From positions 1 through 7,815 of the forward strand of contig CADBLW010000010.1 in the NCBI GenBank assembly GCA_902795625.1: a DNA stretch of 7,815 nt, given 5' to 3'. Both the position numbers and the translations under genes were made by a program. The notes under the pieces are model-generated. The model searched no databases. It saw only the letters and a program-made list of their open reading frames with translations, and was not told where the DNA came from. Source of the stretch: an uncultured Lachnospiraceae bacterium. GTDB taxonomy: Bacteria > Bacillota > Clostridia > Lachnospirales > Lachnospiraceae. Below are positions 1-5,272 of this stretch, one piece after another. The stretch's first letter is position 1, and each line of letters begins with the position of its first letter.

Positions 1-294
1 GACATTGCCGCCGAGATGAACATCTCGAAGGCTTCCGTCAGCCGTGCCCTCGGGCGTCTCAAGGACGAGAACTGCCTCATCATCGACTCGAGCGGCCGCA
101 TTGCCTTCACGGAGAAGGGCCGCGGAATCGCGGAGAAGATCTATGAGCGCCACCGGGTGCTCTCCGAGATGCTGGTCTCCCTCGGCGTGAGCCCCGATGT
201 CGCCGCGGAGGATGCCTGCCGCATAGAGCACGACATCAGCGACGAGACGTTCCGGTGCATCAAGGAGCACCGTGACAAAATGAGTAAAAAATGA
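1..294 (+). CDS. DtxR-family metal-dependent transcriptional repressor, C-terminal part (5' end outside window)
   Basis: The reading frame is open from base 1, so the gene starts upstream and only the last 97 residues are seen. The visible part begins inside the winged helix: the recognition helix is near visible residues 8-24 (ISKASVSRALGRL) and the wing and following helix near 30-51. The dimerisation/metal domain follows, with H51 and the cluster C73-x2-E76-H77 in the ACRIEHDIS stretch. In DtxR/IdeR the matching residues (Cys102, Glu105, His106) form the primary metal site, while MntR has Glu in place of the Cys. A Cys here therefore leans toward iron-type sensing, though this is inference. 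The protein ends just after this domain, so it lacks the SH3-like third domain of DtxR and is of the short two-domain type. It would repress metal uptake genes when metal is bound. It runs convergently toward the minus-strand cassette. Confidence 0.85.
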   Translation, partial: DIAAEMNISKASVSRALGRLKDENCLIIDSSGRIAFTEKGRGIAEKIYERHRVLSEMLVSLGVSPDVAAEDACRIEHDISDETFRCIKEHRDKMSKK

Positions 295-375
295 ATCGCG
301 CAGAATTCTGTCAACCAATCAAAAAGCAAACAGATCGGCAGAACCGCCTCCTTGAATCACTGGACAACTATTCTA

Positions 376-1080
376 TTACATGACATCAGCATTACACCCC
401 GAAGACAGCTTATGTTGCCGCGTCGTCCAATCATCAAATTGGACAAACCTTGTGCTGTTTACATGCGGTGCAAACACCTCTTTCGCCATTGGTCCATAGA
501 CCAACACTACTGATGGCTCTATTGTTTCGATCATCTCATCAAGCCCTGCAGATAAATGATACCGATCTTCTCTGGTCTTTGAGCACCCATATGTGCCGAT
601 AGCTACTATGCTTCCTTTCTCGACTCCAAGGAAGGCAATCTTCTCAGGAAAATATTGTGTAGTATATGTATACTCATTTCCCCACCGAACCTGAGGGATT
701 ACATATAGCCCCTTACTTTGAAAATATGCTCCGATTGCTCGATTACGGTATATATTCGCCAATTGGACTGCCAGAGGTGCATCACGATATAACGAGCAGT
801 CCGGACTAATAACCGCCCCGAATCTTGCAAGATCAGATACATACACATCCGGTGCACGTATGACATCTGAAAAATTTATGTCCATTTCATAAAAGCCAAC
901 CGCACTATCACAAGAATCTGCAATATTACGTTGTGAAAACGGTACAATGGCTTTCGGGATGACAAGTTCAGAAGGCGCTTTAATAATCGGAATTCCGAGC
1001 GGCAATTGAAAAACTGCATCCTTAACCAACCAAGACTCACAACCATCATCAATAATTGCTTTCTTCTTTTGTCTTCTCAT
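376..1080 (-). CDS. DUF4417 domain-containing protein
   Basis: A 234-residue soluble protein of unknown function. It shows the signature of the DUF4417 family: SPDCSLY at residues 92-98, an N-x-YRNR-x-IGAYF-x-x-x-G block at 109-124, PQVRWG at 129-134, a beta-strand/glycine stretch with AIGTYG at 160-165, and a final VLVYGPM block at 192-198. Family length is usually near 200-300 residues, so the gene looks complete. No signal peptide or membrane segment is seen. The start ATG overlaps the TGA of the upstream Cys-rich gene (ATGA), and an AGGAG lies 10 nt before it, so translation is probably coupled. DUF4417 proteins are found mostly in Firmicutes genomes, phages and mobile elements, and no biochemical role is known to me. 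The family call rests on recalled motif patterns, not on a search. It is the last gene of the cassette, and no convincing terminator follows. Confidence 0.75.
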   Translation of the reverse strand: MRRQKKKAIIDDGCESWLVKDAVFQLPLGIPIIKAPSELVIPKAIVPFSQRNIADSCDSAVGFYEMDINFSDVIRAPDVYVSDLARFGAVISPDCSLYRDAPLAVQLANIYRNRAIGAYFQSKGLYVIPQVRWGNEYTYTTQYFPEKIAFLGVEKGSIVAIGTYGCSKTREDRYHLSAGLDEMIETIEPSVVLVYGPMAKEVFAPHVNSTRFVQFDDWTTRQHKLSSGCNADVM

Positions 1081-1259
1081 CTCTCACGGTCTCCTGTTCC
1101 TATCATTCCAATCTCTATTTCCAAGTCCTTTTTCAACGCCTCACACTTCTTTAACACAACCACCGGTTGCTTCGGTTCCCTCGCTAGTTTGACCACAAAA
1201 CAATGCTTATGAATCGGACAAAAACGTGGACATCGATATACAATTCCTTGGTTTTTCAC
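1077..1259 (-). CDS. Small Cys-rich, probably metal-binding protein (GTG start)
   Basis: A 60-residue protein of unknown function. From the chosen GTG start it has four cysteines (C10, C14, C20, C39) and two histidines (H17, H19), giving a RCPRFCPIHKHC core that could bind zinc. A basic, hydrophobic middle and an acidic tail follow. The frame also has a TTG two codons upstream (1263-1265), but that codon sits only 1-2 nt after the AAAGGAG ribosome binding site. GTG at 1257-1259 is 7 nt from AGGAG and is the better start. The TGA stop overlaps the ATG of the DUF4417 gene, which argues that the two products act together. It is the first gene after the only sizeable gap in the cassette, where a possible second promoter and operator copy lie. 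Confidence 0.65.
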   Translation of the reverse strand: MKNQGIVYRCPRFCPIHKHCFVVKLAREPKQPVVVLKKCEALKKDLEIEIGMIGTGDRER

Positions 1260-1282
1260 TTCCAATCTCCTTTGTGTTAGTC

Positions 1283-1299
1283 GTTCGCTTATTTCTAAC
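1283..1299 (-). promoter_or_regulatory. Candidate operator, second copy of a 17-bp motif
   Basis: The minus strand reads GTTAGAAATAAGCGAAC here, matching 15 of 17 positions of the motif at 2634-2650 before the XRE gene. It lies 24 nt upstream of the GTG start of the Cys-rich gene. The hexamer TATTTT (minus strand, 1313-1308) stands at exactly the distance from this motif that the -10 box TATGAT has from the other copy. No good -35 is seen, so any promoter here would be weak or need an activator. Binding by the cassette's XRE protein is inference. Confidence 0.45.
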
Positions 1300-1326
1300 T
1301 TTCATGTAAAATAACAATGTACAACC

Positions 1327-1683
1327 TCAATACTTATGCGGAAATCTTGGCGTAACTTTGAACAATGCGTCCACTTGTTTTAACATTTGAAGTACAGCCA
1401 TTGTTTCATCAGCAGTCAAGTCCCTCATCTCGAATCCCTCGAGAAGCTTCTTCCGCGCTTCCACAACCGAACACCTGCAGGTTTTGGCAATCGCTTTTAC
1501 TTTATCAACATTCAAGTCACGATCACCATTTACCAGCACGCTGTATTTTTGCCTGTCAAATTGTAATGGATGTGCGCATGTCGTTACAATATCCCAGCCG
1601 CATTTGGGACACTTAACGCCGCTGCTTTTCCCCTCTGAAATCGTTTCCAGCTTATCGTATCCGCAACGTTCGCACTTAATCAT
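1327..1683 (-). CDS. Zinc-ribbon protein with possible L7/L12-like C-terminal domain
   Basis: A 118-residue protein of unknown function. The N-terminus is a zinc ribbon with two CxxC knuckles: C4/C7 (CERCGYD) and C25/C28 (CPKCGWD). Extra cysteines are C36, C69 and C71. Residues about 48-118 have the pattern of the ribosomal protein L7/L12 C-terminal domain: a strand, a helix K-V-K-A-I-A-K, an E-A-R-K-K-L-L-E-G turn, a second helix rich in A and L, and a final strand (ALFKVTP). This fold suggestion is from pattern only. The frame is open further upstream, but the ATG at 1681-1683 is preceded by a GGAGGA-type ribosome binding site in the end of the previous gene and overlaps that gene's TGA (ATGA). 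The longer reading is therefore rejected. It is co-translated with the ImmA-like gene. Confidence 0.7.
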   Translation of the reverse strand: MIKCERCGYDKLETISEGKSSGVKCPKCGWDIVTTCAHPLQFDRQKYSVLVNGDRDLNVDKVKAIAKTCRCSVVEARKKLLEGFEMRDLTADETMAVLQMLKQVDALFKVTPRFPHKY

Positions 1684-2198
1684 TTTTTCCTCCTTTTCGG
1701 GTAAAACATTACAAAATCGCCCATCTTCGTTTTGTCCGGGACAAGTTTGCGCCGTTCTATTTTTCCTGCTGCTACAAAGTAATTGCCACGCCAGTCCGCC
1801 CAAACCAACTCCGTTGGTGCTTTCACCGGAACGCCGAGTCGATCTGCCAATCCTTGTGCAAAACCATGCGCTATTTTTCCTGTGTCACAGGACAACAGCC
1901 TAACTGCCCTACGATCAATAATAACGGTCCCTTTGCGATATAGCTTAAGACTCGGAACCATTCCTTCGACATATGGGTTACTTGGCCAGACATATAATTG
2001 TGATGTTTTTAGCACCGCAGCACCCAAAACAGACCTGTCCGGCGTGAGATAGTCTATGGCAATACGGGCTCCAACCAAGTCAATCACATCGTAGACATCC
2101 ACCGCTTTGGGCTTTGTTAGCCTTGTTTCATCATATCGTCTGTTTAAGTCATCTGCGATACACTCCAATTCTCTTTTTGAATATACGCGGTAATCCAC
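1680..2198 (-). CDS. ImmA/IrrE-like protein with degenerate zinc-protease site
   Basis: A 172-residue protein. Residues 1-95 look like the N-terminus of ImmA/IrrE metallopeptidases: MDYRVYSKRELECIAD, then KAVDVYDVIDLVGARIAIDYL, SVLGAAVL and GTVIID just before the catalytic region. The family then normally has (G/R)xxxAHExxH with a zinc site. Here the matching stretch is GKIAHGFAQG (residues 107-116), with Gly for the catalytic Glu and Gln for the second His. The later E-x-x-A-N-x-F-A motif appears as DWRGNYFVAA (135-144). The protein thus looks catalytically inactive as a protease, though the fold may remain. The start is GTG, 6 nt after CAGGAG and 3 nt after the stop of the XRE gene. ImmA proteins usually cleave or control a neighbouring XRE repressor; an inactive one might act as an antirepressor by binding. 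Family assignment is by pattern, not search. Confidence 0.6.
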   Translation of the reverse strand: MDYRVYSKRELECIADDLNRRYDETRLTKPKAVDVYDVIDLVGARIAIDYLTPDRSVLGAAVLKTSQLYVWPSNPYVEGMVPSLKLYRKGTVIIDRRAVRLLSCDTGKIAHGFAQGLADRLGVPVKAPTELVWADWRGNYFVAAGKIERRKLVPDKTKMGDFVMFYPKRRKK

Positions 2199-2201
2199 GG
2201 C

Positions 2202-2579
2202 TTACTCCTGTTGTTTTCTCTTTTCTTCCAACATTTGAATAATTTTTTCCCACTCTTTTTCTCCGGCCCCCATATCGCGCGCAATACGCAACGCAACGCG
2301 AGAACTCGTATTCTCCATAATATAATCTGCAATATCCGGGGAAACAAGGTTCTTCTTGTTTCCCGCTGCAAGATCAAACAAGTGGTTTGTCTCGTCTTGT
2401 GTTAGATGTAACGCTTCAGAAATCTTATAAATTTTTTCTTTCTCCGGAGGATAACGGTGATTGTTTTCAATATCGCTCATATATGCAGGTGCAATCTCTA
2501 ATATCTCCGCAAGCTTTCGCAGGTTAACATGAGCTGCCAATCGTTTCTCCCTAACATAGTCACCAAAATTCTCTGCCAT
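2202..2579 (-). CDS. XRE-family helix-turn-helix transcriptional regulator
   Basis: A 125-residue regulator. The Cro/CI-type helix-turn-helix spans about residues 6-60: FGDYVREKRLAAHVNLRKLA, then the recognition helix region APAYMSDIENNHRYPP, then the helix YKISEALHL. Residues 61-125 form an acidic/basic helical tail (EKEWEKIIQMLEEKRKQQE), possibly for dimerisation. The ATG has a GGAAGAGG ribosome binding site 8 nt upstream. It is the first gene of the cassette, behind a near-consensus promoter, and is directly followed (3-nt gap) by the ImmA-like gene, as in many phage and integrative-element regulatory pairs. Repetitive and palindromic sites between promoter and start suggest autoregulation, which is inference. 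Confidence 0.9.
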   Translation of the reverse strand: MAENFGDYVREKRLAAHVNLRKLAEILEIAPAYMSDIENNHRYPPEKEKIYKISEALHLTQDETNHLFDLAAGNKKNLVSPDIADYIMENTSSRVALRIARDMGAGEKEWEKIIQMLEEKRKQQE

Positions 2580-2612
2580 AATACATACCTCTTCCTTCCA
2601 AATCCCTATTTG

Positions 2613-2623
2613 ATTGTCACAAT
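2613..2623. promoter_or_regulatory. Short palindrome in the leader of the XRE gene
   Basis: The sequence ATTGTCACAAT is a perfect inverted repeat with one central base. It lies between the predicted transcription start (about 2652) and the XRE start codon. Such 5-1-5 palindromes are common binding sites for XRE dimers, but a site this short can also arise by chance. Confidence 0.3.
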
Positions 2624-2633
2624 TCCGTTCGCT

Positions 2634-2650
2634 GTTCGCGAATTTCTAAC
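2634..2650 (-). promoter_or_regulatory. Candidate operator, first copy of a 17-bp motif
   Basis: The minus strand reads GTTAGAAATTCGCGAAC and begins 8 nt downstream of the -10 box, so it would cover the transcription start of the cassette promoter. It contains the 8-bp palindrome TTCGCGAA (2635-2642), and the final GCGAAC is repeated at once as AGCGAAC. The motif recurs at 1283-1299 with 15 of 17 matches. Position and repetition suggest an operator, probably for the XRE protein. Confidence 0.5.
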
Positions 2651-2658
2651 ACGCGTTT

Positions 2659-2687
2659 ATCATAATACATTTAAATCTCTCTGTCAA
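2659..2687 (-). promoter_or_regulatory. Strong housekeeping-sigma promoter of the cassette
   Basis: On the minus strand a perfect -35 box TTGACA (2687-2682) is followed by a 17-bp AT-rich spacer and a -10 box TATGAT (2664-2659), one base from consensus. The predicted start of transcription is near 2652, giving a leader of about 70 nt before the XRE ATG. It lies downstream of the ftsH terminator, so the cassette has its own transcription. Confidence 0.8.
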
Positions 2688-2741
2688 GCATATTAATTTC
2701 TCAATCATCTTGATTTCTGCAGCAAGTTTGCCGATTAACAT

Positions 2742-2777
2742 AAAAAACGCCGGGACAATTATCTCAATTGCCCCGGC
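2742..2777 (-). terminator. Rho-independent terminator of the ftsH operon
   Basis: On the minus strand a 12-bp stem (GCCGGGGCAATT with AATTGTCCCGGC, one G-U pair) closes a 5-nt GAGAT loop and is followed by GTTTTTT. It starts about 31 nt after the ftsH stop codon. This insulates the cassette from the housekeeping operon. Confidence 0.92.
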
Positions 2778-2808
2778 AGTTGGTTCATTTTTTAGCTGTT
2801 TTGTCTCG

Positions 2809-4674
2809 TCACTCCTCGTCCAGCACGATATCCGTAACTTCGGGTGCCGCCTCGGGCTCGATGCCGAACAGCGCCTCGAACTCCTCGCGGGTGATGCGCT
2901 CCTTCTGGAGAAGCAGCTCGGCACACTTGTCGAGGATCTCGCGGTTCTCGCTGATGATGCGCTTCGCTTCCGCGTAGCACTCCTCGATGATGCGGCGAAC
3001 CTCGTCGTCGATGCGGTTGGCCACCGACTCGCTGTAGCTCTTCGTGTGACCGTAGTCGCGTCCGATGAACACCTCGTCCTCATCCGTATCGTAGTTGACA
3101 GGTCCGATCAGCTCGGAGAAACCGAACTTCGTCACCATGGCGTTGGCCATGTGTGTCGCCTGCTTGATATCCTGGCTCGCGCCGGTGGTGATGTCGGCGA
3201 GCACAAGCTCCTCCGCCACACGGCCGCCGAGGCTTACGATGATCTCCTGCAGCATCTCGCCGCGGGTGCGGAACATCTCGTCCTCGCCCGGGAGCGGCAT
3301 CGTGTAACCCGCCGCGCCGGTTCCTGTCGGAATGATGGATACGGTGTAAACCGGTCCGACATCCGGAAGCACGTGGAACAGGATCGCGTGACCGGCCTCG
3401 TGGAAGGCGGTGATGCGCTTCTCCTTGTCCGAGATGATACGGCTCTTCTTCTCCGTACCGATGCCCACACGGATCAGCGCGCGCTTGACATCCTCGTAGT
3501 TGATGAAGGCACGTCCTTCCTTCGCGGCATTGATCGCCGCCTCGTTCATAAGGTTCTCAAGATCGGCTCCGGAAAATCCTGCCGTCGACCTTGCGATATG
3601 CTCCAGATTGACATCCTCGCTGAGAGGCTTGTTGCGCACGTGTACGCGCAAAATCTCGAGACGGCCGCGAACATCGGGACGACCGACCATGACCTTGCGG
3701 TCGAAACGGCCCGGACGCAGGATCGCGGGATCGAGAATATCCACGCGGTTCGTCGCGGCCAGAACGATGATGCCTTCGTTGACGCCGAAACCGTCCATCT
3801 CAACGAGGAGCTGGTTCAGCGTCTGCTCGCGCTCGTCGTGACCGCCGCCTAAGCCGGCGCCACGGCGTCTCGCCACGGCATCGATCTCATCGATAAATAT
3901 GATACAGGGTGCATTTTTCTTCGCCGTTCCGAAGAGATCACGGACACGGGAAGCACCGACACCGACAAACATTTCCACGAAATCCGAACCGGAGATTGAG
4001 AAGAACGGAACGCCCGCCTCGCCGGCAACCGCCTTCGCGAGGAGCGTCTTACCTGTTCCGGGAGGTCCCTCCATCAGGATACCCTTCGGGATACGCGCGC
4101 CGACGCGGATAAACTGTTTCGGGTTCGCGAGGAAGTCAACGACCTCCTGCAGCTCCTCCTTCTCCTCCTGCAAGCCCGCGACATCCTTGAAGGTTATCGG
4201 GTTGTCCTTGCCGTCGGTCATCTGTGCGCGGCTCTTGCCGAAGTTCAGCACCTGCGAGTTGCTGCCTCCGCCGAGGGAATGCCCGAGCACCATGAACACG
4301 AGGATCACCGCGATCAGGATCACGAGATACGGGAACACCAGCGTCCAGAACCAGCTCGGTTTGTCCACTTCGGTGATGATTACCTCTACGCCCTCGGCCT
4401 CCGCCTTCTCCTCCACCCGGACGATGTCCGCAGCGTTGAACGAGCGGATCTGTCCGTTGTTGAGAAGCACCCGGACCGTACCGGTGGGGACTTCCTCGTT
4501 GGGGATAATGGTAACTGTCTTCACATTGCCCTGTTCCAGCCATTCGCAGAACTGCTTGTAGGAATACTGTTCCTGATTGCGGTCCGCGTAGGAGGAATAG
4601 ATCATGCCGATGAAAAATATGCTGAGGAGCATCAGATAAAACGCGACTCCTCTCATCGATCTGGTTCTCTTCAT
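2809..4674 (-). CDS. ftsH: ATP-dependent zinc metalloprotease FtsH
   Basis: A 621-residue membrane-anchored AAA+ protease that degrades misfolded membrane proteins and short-lived regulators; it acts as a hexamer at the cytoplasmic membrane. Two membrane segments are at about residues 10-27 and 112-131, flanking a small extracellular domain. The AAA+ module has Walker A GPPGTGKT (203-210), the pore motif FVG (236-238), Walker B IIFIDEID (258-265) and the second region of homology with arginine fingers in LRPGRFDR (319-326). The protease domain has HEAGH (425-429) and the third zinc ligand Asp502 in TTGASQD. The length is normal for the family and the tail is acidic. Its ATG overlaps the hpt TGA (ATGA), the usual hpt-ftsH arrangement in Firmicutes. 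A strong terminator follows. Confidence 0.98.
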   Translation of the reverse strand: MKRTRSMRGVAFYLMLLSIFFIGMIYSSYADRNQEQYSYKQFCEWLEQGNVKTVTIIPNEEVPTGTVRVLLNNGQIRSFNAADIVRVEEKAEAEGVEVIITEVDKPSWFWTLVFPYLVILIAVILVFMVLGHSLGGGSNSQVLNFGKSRAQMTDGKDNPITFKDVAGLQEEKEELQEVVDFLANPKQFIRVGARIPKGILMEGPPGTGKTLLAKAVAGEAGVPFFSISGSDFVEMFVGVGASRVRDLFGTAKKNAPCIIFIDEIDAVARRRGAGLGGGHDEREQTLNQLLVEMDGFGVNEGIIVLAATNRVDILDPAILRPGRFDRKVMVGRPDVRGRLEILRVHVRNKPLSEDVNLEHIARSTAGFSGADLENLMNEAAINAAKEGRAFINYEDVKRALIRVGIGTEKKSRIISDKEKRITAFHEAGHAILFHVLPDVGPVYTVSIIPTGTGAAGYTMPLPGEDEMFRTRGEMLQEIIVSLGGRVAEELVLADITTGASQDIKQATHMANAMVTKFGFSELIGPVNYDTDEDEVFIGRDYGHTKSYSESVANRIDDEVRRIIEECYAEAKRIISENREILDKCAELLLQKERITREEFEALFGIEPEAAPEVTDIVLDEE

Positions 4675-5213
4675 TCAGTCTCTCCGTCTTCCTTGGTAAT
4701 GCTCAATTTGCCGATAAACGGCAGCGCGCGGTACTTCTGGGCGTAATCCAGCCCGAAGCCCACGACAAATTCATCCGGGATCTCAAACCCCGTGTAATCA
4801 ACCTTAACATCCGTCACACGGCGCGACGGCTTGTCCAGAAGCGTGCACAGCCGAAGCGATTCCGGCTGGCGGCTCTTCAGCATCTCCAGCAGAAACTCAA
4901 GCGTTCTGCCGGAATCCACGATGTCCTCCACAACGATCACATGCTGCCCGCGAATGCTCTCGTCCAGGTCCTTGACGATGCGCACGCGCCCCGAGCTCTC
5001 CGTGTCGTCGCCGTAGCTCGACACCGACATGAAATCCAGCTTGATCGGAAGATCGATCCTCTTCGCAAGCTCGGTCGTGAAAAATACACTTCCCTTGAGA
5101 ATGCACACGAGCTTCAGTTCGCAGCCCTCATAATCCGCCGTTATCTGCTCCGCCATCTCGCGAACCCGCGCAAGAAGACGTTCCTCCGGAATCATCACAC
5201 TGACCGTTTCCAT
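4671..5213 (-). CDS. hpt: Hypoxanthine phosphoribosyltransferase
   Basis: A 180-residue cytosolic purine salvage enzyme that joins hypoxanthine (and usually guanine) to PRPP to form IMP or GMP. The motifs are complete: the LKGS loop (39-42), the flexible loop MSVSSYG (62-68), the PRPP-binding motif VVEDIVDSGRT (94-104) with the likely catalytic Asp100, and the purine-binding Lys128 in LLDKPSRR, followed by FVVGFGLD (149-156). The length is typical. The ATG is 7 nt after AAGGAG, and the stop overlaps the ftsH start. It follows tilS after 59 nt, as in the conserved tilS-hpt-ftsH cluster of Firmicutes. In some of these bacteria Hpt and TilS interact, and in Bacillus subtilis they activate ftsH; nothing here tests that. 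Confidence 0.96.
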   Translation of the reverse strand: METVSVMIPEERLLARVREMAEQITADYEGCELKLVCILKGSVFFTTELAKRIDLPIKLDFMSVSSYGDDTESSGRVRIVKDLDESIRGQHVIVVEDIVDSGRTLEFLLEMLKSRQPESLRLCTLLDKPSRRVTDVKVDYTGFEIPDEFVVGFGLDYAQKYRALPFIGKLSITKEDGETE

Positions 5214-5255
5214 GGATTTTCTCCTTTTGTTTGCGATTGCCTTCGGTTCTTTACA

Positions 5256-5269
5256 GTGTCAATTGACAC
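5256..5269. repeat. 14-bp perfect palindrome between tilS and hpt
   Basis: GTGTCAATTGACAC is a perfect inverted repeat, 3 nt after the tilS stop codon and about 42 nt before the hpt start. As RNA it could form only a 5-bp stem with a 4-nt loop, and no U-tract follows, so it is not a terminator. The embedded TTGACA could serve as a -35 box on either strand, but no -10 is found at 16-18 nt. A protein-binding site is possible. Confidence 0.35.
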
Positions 5270-5272
5270 CAT

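Larger units (their letters stand above)
295..2741 (-). other. AT-richer accessory cassette of five co-oriented small genes
   Basis: Between the dtxR-like gene and the terminator of the ftsH operon lie five minus-strand genes: XRE regulator, ImmA-like protein, zinc-ribbon protein, Cys-rich protein and DUF4417 protein. The base composition differs plainly from both flanks: a hand count gives 22 G+C of 60 at 841-900 and 39 of 60 at 4021-4080. The genes are linked by ATGA overlaps or a 3-nt gap, with one internal gap of about 67 nt. This composition and the XRE plus ImmA-type pairing are typical of horizontally acquired modules. No integrase, transposase or clear flanking direct repeat is visible, so the mode of entry is unknown. 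The outer limits given are approximate: the start of the intergenic region after the dtxR-like gene and the T-tract of the ftsH terminator. Confidence 0.6.

Noticed and set aside
295..375. Possible terminator between the dtxR-like and DUF4417 genes
   Set aside because: Only a loopless 10-bp palindrome (CAGAATTCTG, 301-310) and very weak stems are present; none has a stable stem followed by a U-tract.
1684..1803. 40-codon N-terminal extension of the zinc-ribbon protein
   Set aside because: It lies within the ImmA-like gene; the ATG overlapping that gene's stop has a proper ribosome binding site.
2710..3852. Long open frame of 380 codons on the plus strand opposite ftsH
   Set aside because: It is antisense to a complete FtsH, has no ribosome binding site or family features, and runs through the ftsH terminator; it is a by-product of GC-rich codon usage.
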